64,000 nt of DNA, taken from positions 372,001 to 436,000 of the forward strand of contig NW_027478784.1 in the NCBI RefSeq assembly GCF_051014685.1, in the 5' to 3' direction. The notes under the pieces are model-generated. The model saw only the letters and a list, made by a program, of their open reading frames with translations. It was not told where the DNA came from and searched no databases. Both the position numbers and the translations under genes were made by a program. Origin of the DNA: Ptiloglossa arizonensis (lineage: Eukaryota > Arthropoda > Insecta > Hymenoptera > Colletidae). How positions within the stretch are numbered: the first letter of the stretch is position 1; the number at the start of each line of letters is the position of its first letter. This document shows positions 1-8,886 of this stretch, one piece after another.

Positions 1-661
1 TATACGCTATACGTTATGCGTTATAGGTCATACCTTATACGTGATACGTCATACGTTATACGTTATACGTGATACGTTATACGTTATACGTTATACGTTA
101 TACGTTGTACGTTATACGTTAAACGTTAGACGTTATATGTTATACGTTATACGTTGTACGTTATACGTTATATGTAATATGTAATACGTTATACGTTATA
201 CGTTATACGCTATACGTTATACGTTATACGTTGTACGTTATGCGTTAAACGTTAGACGTTATATGTTATACGTTATACGTTGTACGTTTGACGTTATACG
301 TTATACGGTATACGTTATGCGTTATACGCTATACGTTATGCGTTATAGGATATACGTTATGCGTTATAGGATATACGTTATACGTAATACGTTGTACGTT
401 ATACGTTATACGTTGTACGTTATACGTTATACGTTATACGTTATACGTTATACGTTATACGTTGTACGTTATGCGTTAAACGTTAGACGTTATATGTTAT
501 ACGTTATACGTTGTACGGTATACGTTATATGTAATATGTAATACGTTATACGTTATACGTTATACGTTATACGTTATACGTTATACGTTATACGTTATAC
601 GTTATACGTTATTCGTTATACGTTATACGTTATGCGTTATACGTTATACGTTATACGTTAT

Positions 662-677
662 AAAAAAAAAAAAAAAA
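662..677 (+). other. Isolated A16 tract inside the satellite
   Basis: Sixteen A residues interrupt a satellite phrase that elsewhere reads TTATAGG followed by ATATACG. The flanks read ...CGTTATA and TAGGATATACG..., so satellite sequence continues on both sides with at most a short TA overlap. It is the only homopolymer of this size in the satellite apart from the T38 that ends the large insertion. It could be a poly(A) tail inserted with essentially no body, a simple homopolymer expansion, or an assembly error. Confidence 0.6.
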
Positions 678-2600
678 TAGGATATACGTTATGCGTTATA
701 GGATATACGTTATACGTGATACCTTGTACGTTATACGTTATAGGTTATACGTTATACGTTATACGTTATGCGTTATAGGTCATACCTTATACGTGATACG
801 TCATACGTTATACGTTACACGTTATACGTTATACGTTATGCGTTATACGTTATACGTTATACGTTGTACGTTATACGTTATACGTTATACGTTATACGTT
901 ATACGTTATACGTCATACGTTATACGTTATACGTTATACGTTATACGTTATACGTTATACGTTATACGTTATACGTTATACGTCATACGTTATACGTTAT
1001 ACGTTATACGTTATACTTTATACGTTATACGTTATACGTTATACGTTATACGTTATGCGTTATACGCTATACGTTATGCGTCATAGGTCATACCTTATAC
1101 GTGATACGTCATACGTTATACGTTGTACGTTATACGTTATACGTTATACGTTATACGTTATTCGTTAAACGTTATACGTTATGCGTTTTACGTTAAACGT
1201 TAGACGTTACATTTTATAAGTTATACATTGTACGCTATACGTTATACGTTATACGTTATACGTTATGCGTTATAGGATATACGTTATACGTGATACGTTG
1301 TACGTTATACGTTATGCGTTATACGTTATACGTGATACGTTGTACGTTATACGCTATACGTTATACGTTGTACGTTATGCGTTATACGTTATGCGTTATA
1401 CGTTATACGTTATACGTTATACGTTGTACGTTATACGTTATACGTTATACGTTATACGTTATACGTTATTCGTTATACGTTATACGTTATACGTTATACA
1501 TTATACGTTGTACGTTATGCGTTAAACGTTAGACGTTATATGTTATACGTTATACGTTGTACGTTATACGTTATATGTAATATGTAATACGTTATACGTT
1601 ATACGTTATACGTTGGACGTTACAGGCTAAACGTAATACGTTATACGTTTTACGTTATGCGTTATACGTTATACGTTATACGTTAGACGTTATAGGTTAT
1701 ACGTTATGCGTTATACGTTATACGTTATACGTTATACGTTAAACGTTATACGTTATACGTTATACGTTATACGTTATACGTTATACGTTATACGCTATAC
1801 GTTATACGTTGTACGTTATGCGTTATACGTTATGCGTTATACGTTATACGTTATACGTTATACGTTGTACGTTGTACGTTATACGTTATGCGTTATACGT
1901 TATACGTTGTACGTTATACGTTACACGTTAGACGTTACATTTTATACGTTATACGTTGTACGCTACACGTTATACGTTATACGTTATATGTTATACGTTA
2001 TACGTTATACGTTATACGTCATACGTTATACGTTATACGTTATACGTTATACGTTATACGTTGTACGTTATACGTTATGCGTTATACGTTAAACGTTGTA
2101 CGTTATACGTTAAACGTTAGACGTTACATTTTATACGTTATACGTTGTACGCTATACGTTATACGTTATACGTTATACGTTATACGTTATACGTTATACG
2201 TCATACGTTAAACGTTATCCGTTATACGTTATACGTTATACGTTATACGTTATACGTTATACGCTATACGTTATACGTTGTACGTTATGCGTTATGCGTC
2301 ATAGGTCATACCTTATACGTGGTACTTCATACGTTATACGTTATACGTTATACGTTATACGTTATTCGTTATACGTTATACGTTATACGTTATACGTTAT
2401 ACGATATACGTTATACGTTTACGTTATACGTTATACGTTATACGTTATACGTTATACGTTATACGTTATACGTTATACGTTATACGTTATACGTTATACG
2501 TTATACGTTATACGTTATACGTTATACGTTATACGCTATACGTTATACGTTATACGTTATACGTTATACGTTATACGTTATACGTTATACGTTATACGTT

Positions 2601-2616
2601 ATGCGTTATAGGTCAT
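2601..2616 (+). other. Empty paralogue of the insertion target (copy 1)
   Basis: The 16-mer ATGCGTTATAGGTCAT is present once and continues directly into ACCTTATACGTGATACG, the same sequence that lies to the right of the large insertion. About 183 bp upstream there is the same irregular TTTACG 6-mer that marks the left flank of the insertion near 4792. This is an uninterrupted version of the target phrase. Confidence 0.8.
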
Positions 2617-3586
2617 ACCTTATACGTGATACGTCATACGTTATACGTTACACGTTATACGTTATACGTTATGCGTTATACGTTATGCGTTATACGTTAT
2701 ACGTTATACGTTATACGTTATACGTTATACGTTATACGTTATACGTTATACGTTATACGTTATACGTTATACGTTATACGTTATTCGTTATACGTTATAC
2801 GTTATGCGTTATACGTTAGACGTTATAGGTTATACGTAATACGTAATACGTTATACGTTATACGTTACACGTTACACGTTATACGTTATACGTTATACGT
2901 TATACGTTATACGTTATACGTTATACGTTATACGTTATACGTTATACGTTATACGTTATACGTTATACGTTATACGTTATAAGTTATACGTTATACGTTA
3001 TACGTTATAAGTTATACATTATGCGTTATACGCTATACGTTATGCGTTATAGGTCATACCTTATACGTGATACGTCATACGTTATACGTTATACGTGATA
3101 CGTTATACGTTATACGTTATACGTTATACGTTATACGTTATACGTTATACGTTATACGTTATACGTTATGCGTTATACGCTATACGTTATGCGTCATAGG
3201 TCATACCTTATACGTGATACGTCATACGTTATACGTTATACGTTATACGTTATACGTTATACGTTATACGTTATACGTTATACGTTATACGTTATACGTT
3301 ATACGTTATACGTTATACGTTATACGTTATACGTTATACGTTATACGTTATACGTTATACGTTATACGTTATACGTTAGACGTTATAGGTTATACGTAAT
3401 ACGTAATACGTTATACGTTATAGGTTACACGTTACACGTTATACGTTATACGTTATACGTTATACGTTATACGTTATACGTTATACGTTATACGTTATAC
3501 GTTATACGTTATACGTTATACGTTATACGTTATACGTTATAAGTTATACGTTATACGTTATACGTTATAAGTTATACATTATGCGT

Positions 3587-4250
3587 TATACGCTATACGT
3601 TATGCGTTATAGGTCATACCTTATACGTGATACGTCATACGTTATACGTTATACGTGATACGTTATACGTTATACGTTATACGTTATACGTTGTACGTTA
3701 TACGTTAAACGTTAGACGTTATATGTTATACGTTATACGTTGTACGTTATACGTTATATGTAATATGTAATACGTTATACGTTATACGTTATACGCTATA
3801 CGTTATACGTTATACGTTGTACGTTATGCGTTAAACGTTAGACGTTATATGTTATACGTTATACGTTGTACGTTTGACGTTATACGTTATACGGTATACG
3901 TTATGCGTTATACGCTATACGTTATGCGTTATAGGATATACGTTATGCGTTATAGGATATACGTTATACGTAATACGTTGTACGTTATACGTTATACGTT
4001 GTACGTTATACGTTATACGTTATACGTTATACGTTATACGTTATACGTTGTACGTTATGCGTTAAACGTTAGACGTTATATGTTATACGTTATACGTTGT
4101 ACGGTATACGTTATATGTAATATGTAATACGTTATACGTTATACGTTATACGTTGGACGTTACAGGTTAAACGTAATACGTTATACGTTATACGTTATAC
4201 GTTATACGTTATACGTTATACGTTATACGTTATACGTTATACGTTATACG
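3587..4250 (+). repeat. Second copy of the higher-order module seen at 1-650
   Basis: This stretch repeats the unit order of 1-650 at an offset of 3586 bp: the TTATAGG TCATACC phrase, TGATACG, TTAAACG TTAGACG TTATATG, TTTGACG with TTATACG GTATACG, two TTATAGG ATATACG phrases, then TATATG TAATATG. The tail differs: at 4153 it carries TTGGACG TTACAGG TTAAACG. Related copies are seen near 14200-14760 and 20560-21060. Edges are approximate because they merge into plain TTATACG units. Confidence 0.8.
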
Positions 4251-5084
4251 TTATTCGTTATACGTTATACGTTATGCGTTATACGTTATACGTTATACGT
4301 TATGCGTTATACGTTATACGTTATACGTTACACGTTATGCGTTATAGTTCATACCTTATACGTGATACGTCATACGTTATACGTTACACGTTATACGTTA
4401 TACGTTATGCGTTATACGTTATGCGTTATACGTTATACGTTATACGTTATACGTTATACGTTATACGTTATACGTTATACGTTATACGTTATACGTTATA
4501 CGTTATACGTTATACGTTATACGTTATACGTTATACGTTATACGTTATACGTTATACGTTATACGTTATACGTTATACTTTATACGTTATACGTTATACG
4601 TTATACGTTATACGTTATACGTTATACGTTATACGTTATACGTTATGCGTTATACGCTATACGTTATGCGTCATAGGTCATACCTTATACGTGATACGTC
4701 ATACGTTATACGCTATACGTTATACGTTATTCGTTATACGTTATACGTTATACGTTATACGTTATACGATATACGTTATACGTTTACGTTATACGTTATA
4801 CGTTATACGTTATACGTTATACGTTATACGTTATACGTTATACGTTATACGTTATACGTTATACGTTATACGTTATACGTTATACGTTATACGTTATACG
4901 TTATACGTTATACGTTATACGTTATACGTTATACGTTATACGTTATACGTTATACGTTATACGTTATACGTTATACGTTATACGTTATACGTTATACGTT
5001 ATACGTTATACGTTATACGTTATACGTTATACGTTATACGTTATACGTTATACGTTATACGTTATACGTTATACGTTATACGTT

Positions 5085-5097
5085 ATGCGTTATAGGT

Positions 5098-5100
<3 letters not shown>
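5085..5100 (+). repeat. Left target-site duplication (16 bp)
   Basis: ATGCGTTATAGGTCAT is the last satellite sequence before the T38 tract. The identical 16-mer lies at 13010-13025 on the far side of the insert, and satellite then continues with ACCTTATACG as in uninterrupted copies. With T38 as first-strand cDNA, the implied priming nick is on the plus strand after GGTCAT. Confidence 0.85.

Positions 5101-5138
<38 letters not shown>
5101..5138 (-). other. Poly(A) tail of the retro-insertion (T38 on the plus strand)
   Basis: A run of 38 T directly abuts the left target-site duplication; on the element strand this is a 3' poly(A). It marks the 3' end of the reverse-transcribed RNA and fixes the element orientation as minus. 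The sequence just upstream on the RNA strand ends in ...CACGTTAAT. Confidence 0.9.
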
Positions 5139-5140
<2 letters not shown>

Positions 5141-5282
5141 TAACGTGGGGGAAATCTTCGAAAGACCCCCCCGCCGCCTGGGGAGGGGCGGGGGGAGTGT
5201 GGGATTCCCCGCGCCCGGAAGGAAACCCATCGGGCGCGGGACCTACCCACTAAAACCCACCACGGTGGCCATCCTCGCACTA

Positions 5283-5338
5283 TGCAGGGGGAGCACCTGG
5301 GACCGAAGACATCATAAAATCAGGTGCTCCCCCGTGCA
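5283..5338 (-). other. 3' UTR hairpin 1
   Basis: GGGGGAGCACCTG at 5287-5299 pairs perfectly with CAGGTGCTCCCCC at 5321-5333 (13 bp) around a 21-nt loop. TGCA at 5283-5286 and 5335-5338 extends the stem by 4 bp with one bulged base. Confidence 0.85.
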
Positions 5339-5366
5339 GGGCTCTCGCGCCCGTGTCCTCCCGTTC

Positions 5367-5403
5367 CAGGGAAGGGAGGGGGTACTTCACCCTCCCTTCC
5401 CTG
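5367..5403 (-). other. 3' UTR hairpin 2
   Basis: CAGGGAAGGGAGGG at 5367-5380 pairs with CCCTCCCTTCCCTG at 5390-5403, a 14-bp perfect stem with a 9-nt loop. The purine/pyrimidine bias of the arms is extreme. Confidence 0.85.
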
Positions 5404-5428
5404 TTTTCTCCTCGGCGCTCTGGCGCCC

Positions 5429-5461
5429 GACGTCGGAGCAGGGCCACACTGCTCCGACGTC
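5429..5461 (-). other. 3' UTR hairpin 3
   Basis: GACGTCGGAGCAG at 5429-5441 pairs with CTGCTCCGACGTC at 5449-5461... the 13-bp stem closes a 7-nt loop. It follows hairpin 2 by about 25 bp. Confidence 0.85.
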
Positions 5462-5472
5462 CCACTCCCGGG

Positions 5473-5507
5473 GGCCGCCCGAGGGCGGCCGCGAGTCCCA
5501 CACTCGC
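5473..5507 (-). other. 3' UTR hairpins 4a and 4b
   Basis: GGCCGCCC at 5473-5480 pairs with GGGCGGCC at 5483-5490 across a 2-nt gap, which is too tight a loop to form fully. It is followed directly by GCGAGT at 5491-5496 pairing with ACTCGC at 5502-5507 over a 5-nt loop. Confidence 0.65.
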
Positions 5508-5527
5508 GACCGCCCACGGCCCCCATA

Positions 5528-5571
5528 GCCGCGCCGGAGGCACGGCCCTGGGACCGTGCCGTCGGCGCGGC
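5528..5571 (-). other. 3' UTR hairpin 5 (two-part stem)
   Basis: The outer arms GCCGCGCCG (5528-5536) and CGGCGCGGC (5563-5571) are complementary. The inner arms GGCACGG (5539-5545) and CCGTGCC (5554-5560) are also complementary, separated from the outer stem by a 2-nt by 2-nt internal loop. The total is 16 bp of stem. Confidence 0.8.
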
Positions 5572-5593
5572 CGCACCCCGGCTCGTACGCTCC

Positions 5594-5622
5594 CGAGGGC
5601 GGCTCTGGCCTCTCCGCCCTCG
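5594..5622 (-). other. 3' UTR hairpin 6
   Basis: CGAGGGCGG at 5594-5602 pairs with CCGCCCTCG at 5614-5622, 9 bp around an 11-nt loop. It is the hairpin nearest the ORF2 stop. Confidence 0.7.
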
Positions 5623-5710
5623 AGAGCGTCGCCGTCCCTTATTCCTCCCACCCCTCAGACGACGGGCGGTGGCACGAGCCTCAAGGGCTACGCACCCCCG
5701 CCCGCCGCTC

Positions 5711-8700
5711 TCAGGGTGGCCTCCCCAGCCCTTCCGGAGGCCCACCCGCCCCCGGCCTCGGACGAGGCCTCGCTCGCGGTCTCCCGCTCTCGCGAATGCG
5801 GCTCGCGGCCTCCTTCCGCGAGATTACCTCCTCGCAGAAGGAGGCCACGGCCCGCCACTTCGTCTCGCTGCCGAGCATGGCCTGTACCACGCCCGGCAGC
5901 GATAGGTCCGCCCCAATCACGGCCGTGAGGACACGGCGCTCCACCCCCCAGGCCGGACACACCTCGAGGGTGTGTTGCGCCGTGTCCTCGTCCGCTGGAC
6001 AGTGCCAGCAGCGCGCCGCCTCTTCCACACCGATCCGGCACAGGTACTGACCGAAGCATCCGTGCCCGGACAGCACCTGCACCAACCGGTTGGTGAGTGA
6101 GCCGAAGCGCCTACCCAGCCACTCAAACAGGACCGGCCGGATAGCCCGGACAGTCCTCTGGCCGAACAACGGCTCGGCCAGCCGCTGCTGCCAAAGCTGC
6201 AGCATGGACTCCCGGGCCTGGCGCCTCAGGGCCTCCACCTCGCAGCCCGCCAGGACCACCCCATCCTCGCGGGCGCGCATGCGGCCCTCGTAGAAAGCCG
6301 CATGCGCGCCCGCGATCAAGTCCGCCGGGGGTAGCCCTGACAGGACGCTCGCCGCCTCATACGAAACGGTCCGGTACCCCCGGGCGATCCGCAGTGCAAG
6401 CCGCCTTTGAACCCGGCGCAGCAATACCTTGCTGCGCCGGGAGGCGGCCAGGTCGCCCACCCAAACGGGGGCCCCGTATAGGGCCACCGAGTGGACCATT
6501 CCCGCGTAGAGGCGGCGAACCCGGTCACTCGGGCCCCGCAGGTTGGGGAGGATACGGCCCAAAGCGCCAACTATCCTCTCCAACCGCGGGGCCAGGGCCC
6601 GGAAATGGCCCTCGAAGCGCCAGTGGCTGTCGAGGTGAAGTCCCAGATATTTCATCTGAGACCTCACCTCGACGTCTGTCTCACCCACCCGGATCAGGGG
6701 GGGAGGCGGCTCTCCCCGGGGTCTATACATCCCGAGTACCTCGGTTTTGTGGAGAGCCACCTCCAAACCGATCCCCCTGATCCGGGAGACGACGCGCCGG
6801 ACACCGTCCTCGGCGGCCCGAACAGCCCCCCTCCAGTCCCCCCCGACGGCCAACAACAAGGTGTCGTCCGCGTAACATGTCAGACTGACGCCGTCGGGGA
6901 GGTCTTCGGCCCGCAGGACGGTGTCGTACCCGAGGTTCCACAGCAGGGGTCCTAACACCGACCCCTGCGGAACCCCGGAGTACACCGCTCTCCTCTCCGT
7001 CCCGCACCGGCCCGGATACTCGATCCACCTGTCGCGGAGGTAGTCCTCGACGACTGCCCTAAGGTAGGCGGGGACTCGATGTTCCTCAAGCCCCCGCCTA
7101 ATCGCCGCCCAGGGTAGGGTGTTAAACGCATTGGCGATGTCCAAGGACACCGCCAATGCCACCCGACCCCAGGAGACCGCCGAGGCCGAGAGGGACCGGA
7201 CGCGTCGAATCGCGTCGATCGTCGACCGGCCCTCCCGGAACCCGAACTGGCACTCCGCCAGCCCGGGCCCACCCCGCGACAGGTGCCCGACGATGCGGGC
7301 CGCCACGACTCTTTCTAGGAGCTTGCCCACATCGTCGAGCAGGCAAATCGGCCGGTACGCTGACGGAGAGTCCGCGGGCCTACCCTCTTTCCGGAGGAGG
7401 ACCATTCGGGCCACCTTCCATGCGGAGGGGAATCGCCCGGCCTCCAGGCAGCGGTCGAATAGCTCCCGGAGGCCGTCACCCAGGACGTCCGCGGCCAAGA
7501 CCAAGACTCGGCCGGGCACTCCCGAAGGACCCGGGGCAGTATCCTTCGCCCCGAGTCTTCGGATGGCCGCGGCTAGCTCCCCAGCCGAGACCCCCAGCTC
7601 CGCGGACCAGGTGGTCGGGTCCGCAGAGGGACGTGGCCCGCTCTCCCCCACGATCGGGAAGAGCGTGTCGACCACGTCCCTCAAGAGCTGGGGGTCGAGA
7701 CCCTCGGTGATCGGGGGCGCCCATGGCCGGAGTTTATTCAGAACTATCCGGTATGGGCGCCCCCATGGATCCCGCTCGAGGGTCTCGAGGAGCTCCTTCC
7801 AGCTCTGGGCCTTGGCCCGTTTGATGGCGACCTGCAGAGCCCTCTTTCCCGCGCGATAGGACTCGTACAGTTCCGCCGCCCTAGCCCGCGCGCCGTCGTC
7901 GCCGTTCCGTCCGGCCCGACGACGCGCGCGGGTGTACTGGCGTCGGGCCCGGACGCATGCTGTCCGCAATTCCCCGATTTCGCCCGACCACCAGTACACC
8001 GCCCGACGAGGAGACCGCGGCCCGGCCCGGGGCATCGCCGCGTCGCAAATGCGCGCGACGGCGCTCCCGAGCCGAGCCACGGCCCCCTCCAGGTCGGGCA
8101 GCCTGGTCTCCCGTCGAGGCCAGGTTTCGGCCAGAGCGGCCGCCACCAGGACGTCCTTGTCAAGGCGCCGAAGCGCCCATCTGCGTGGTGGTGGTGGGGC
8201 GCTACCCGCTCCCGGGCGGAGGTGTCGGTGCGGGGCCGCGGCGGCCTCGGGGGAGGTCAAGACCACGCGGATATACCGGTGGTCCGATAATGTCTCCTCC
8301 CCCACCACCACGTCCCACCCGGACACCATACGCGCGGCGCCGGGGGATCCAAACGTCAAATCCACTATGGACCCTCCCCCGCGCCGCACGCACGTCAGCT
8401 CCGACCCCCGGTTAATCAACCGGAGGTCGAAGCCCGCCGCCCAGTCGCCCAGAGCCTCGCCCCTCCGATTGGTCCTGGGGGACCCCCATGCCACAGACCA
8501 GGCATTGAAGTCCCCCAGGACCAGCACCGGCCGGGGCGCAATCCTTGTGAGGCACGCCCCCACCCCGGCCAAGTACTGCTCGAAGGCAGCAAGGCCGCAG
8601 TTGGGCGAAACGTAGCACCCCACCACGGCGACTCCCCCCCACTGGACGGCGACGAATCCCGCCCCGTTCTCCAGTAAGGAGAACGGAGGGGACCCGTCAC

Positions 8701-8884
8701 CGCCCTGCCACACAGCCGCCACCAAGCCGGCCGCATCCCCCATCCAATGCGGATGGTCGGGGACGCGGTACGGCTCGGCGGCGACTGCCAGACCACCCCC
8801 CCACTCCGCCAGCGTCTGACACATCAGGTCCTGCGCTGCACGGCAGTGGTTGAGGTTGGCCTGCAGGAGGAGGCGGGGAGCCAT
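5711..8884 (-). CDS. Retrotransposon ORF2: APE endonuclease / reverse transcriptase, 1057 aa
   Basis: ORF2 encodes the enzyme that nicks the target and copies the element RNA onto it. The N-terminal APE-type endonuclease spans about residues 5-210, with N10 in LQANLNH, E37 in AEPY, GDFNA at 124-128 and SDH at 200-202. Reverse transcriptase spans about 440-760: the GPSGVPGR block at 452-459, QFGFREGRSTIDA at 546-558, motif A LDIANAF with D582, GVPQGSVLGP at 637-646, catalytic YADD at 671-674, and KYLGLHLD at 745-752. A C-terminal finger C959-X2-C962-X8-H971-X4-C976 follows. There is no RNase H. All catalytic motifs are present and there is no internal stop, so this copy looks intact. The ATG is chosen because it overlaps the ORF1 stop as TAATG. 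The last ~30 residues are low-complexity R/P/G. R1 clade is the best fit. Confidence 0.95.
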   Translation of the reverse strand: MAPRLLLQANLNHCRAAQDLMCQTLAEWGGGLAVAAEPYRVPDHPHWMGDAAGLVAAVWQGGDGSPPFSLLENGAGFVAVQWGGVAVVGCYVSPNCGLAAFEQYLAGVGACLTRIAPRPVLVLGDFNAWSVAWGSPRTNRRGEALGDWAAGFDLRLINRGSELTCVRRGGGSIVDLTFGSPGAARMVSGWDVVVGEETLSDHRYIRVVLTSPEAAAAPHRHLRPGAGSAPPPPRRWALRRLDKDVLVAAALAETWPRRETRLPDLEGAVARLGSAVARICDAAMPRAGPRSPRRAVYWWSGEIGELRTACVRARRQYTRARRRAGRNGDDGARARAAELYESYRAGKRALQVAIKRAKAQSWKELLETLERDPWGRPYRIVLNKLRPWAPPITEGLDPQLLRDVVDTLFPIVGESGPRPSADPTTWSAELGVSAGELAAAIRRLGAKDTAPGPSGVPGRVLVLAADVLGDGLRELFDRCLEAGRFPSAWKVARMVLLRKEGRPADSPSAYRPICLLDDVGKLLERVVAARIVGHLSRGGPGLAECQFGFREGRSTIDAIRRVRSLSASAVSWGRVALAVSLDIANAFNTLPWAAIRRGLEEHRVPAYLRAVVEDYLRDRWIEYPGRCGTERRAVYSGVPQGSVLGPLLWNLGYDTVLRAEDLPDGVSLTCYADDTLLLAVGGDWRGAVRAAEDGVRRVVSRIRGIGLEVALHKTEVLGMYRPRGEPPPPLIRVGETDVEVRSQMKYLGLHLDSHWRFEGHFRALAPRLERIVGALGRILPNLRGPSDRVRRLYAGMVHSVALYGAPVWVGDLAASRRSKVLLRRVQRRLALRIARGYRTVSYEAASVLSGLPPADLIAGAHAAFYEGRMRAREDGVVLAGCEVEALRRQARESMLQLWQQRLAEPLFGQRTVRAIRPVLFEWLGRRFGSLTNRLVQVLSGHGCFGQYLCRIGVEEAARCWHCPADEDTAQHTLEVCPAWGVERRVLTAVIGADLSLPGVVQAMLGSETKWRAVASFCEEVISRKEAASRIRESGRPRARPRPRPGAGGPPEGLGRPP

Positions 8885-8886
8885 TA
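8882..8886 (-). promoter_or_regulatory. TAATG stop/start junction between ORF1 and ORF2
   Basis: The ORF1 stop TAA and the ORF2 ATG share one base, giving TAATG on the minus strand. In the R1-clade element SART1 a UAAUG junction is known to couple ORF2 translation to termination of ORF1 by reinitiation. The same arrangement here suggests the same mechanism, which is inference. Confidence 0.8.

Larger units (their letters stand above)
1..5100. repeat. Left arm of (TTATACG)n 7-bp satellite array
   Basis: The sequence is a continuous head-to-tail array of the 7-mer TTATACG, all in one orientation. Most departures are single substitutions that keep the 7-bp phase: TTATGCG, TTGTACG, TTAAACG, TTAGACG, TTATTCG, TTACACG, TGATACG, TAATACG, TTATAGG, TCATACC. 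Phase breaks are rare, for example the 6-mer TTTACG near 2417 and 4792. Variant units occur in fixed orders: about 1-650 is repeated almost exactly at about 3587-4250 (offset 3586). Apart from an A16 tract at 662-677 there is no unique sequence and no gene. Forward reading frames here are by-products of a stop-free 7-mer. A centromeric or other heterochromatic satellite is likely by type, but nothing in the sequence proves chromosomal position. Confidence 0.97.
5139..5710 (-). other. 3' UTR of the retrotransposon, hairpin-rich
   Basis: This 572-bp stretch lies between the ORF2 stop and the poly(A). No coding region is supported; both-strand open frames here are GC-rich artefacts. It carries a series of at least six perfect or near-perfect inverted repeats between 5283 and 5622, described separately. 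In R1-type elements the 3' UTR is commonly the region bound by the element's own reverse transcriptase, so a structural role in template recognition is a reasonable inference but is not shown here. Confidence 0.8.

Noticed and set aside
263..5095. Long forward reading frames reading YTLYVIR repeats
   Set aside because: A 7-bp unit without a stop in any forward frame gives open heptapeptide repeats in all three frames. They carry no conserved start, composition or domain, and the same holds throughout 13026-64000.
5085..5253. Plus-strand frame joining satellite, a phenylalanine run and downstream sequence
   Set aside because: It simply reads through the T38 poly(A) tract across the insertion edge.
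5324..5905. Plus-strand frames over the retrotransposon 3' UTR and ORF2
   Set aside because: They are GC-rich shadow frames opposite ORF2 and hairpin arms, without recognisable domains. The same applies to other plus-strand frames at 6394-10989.
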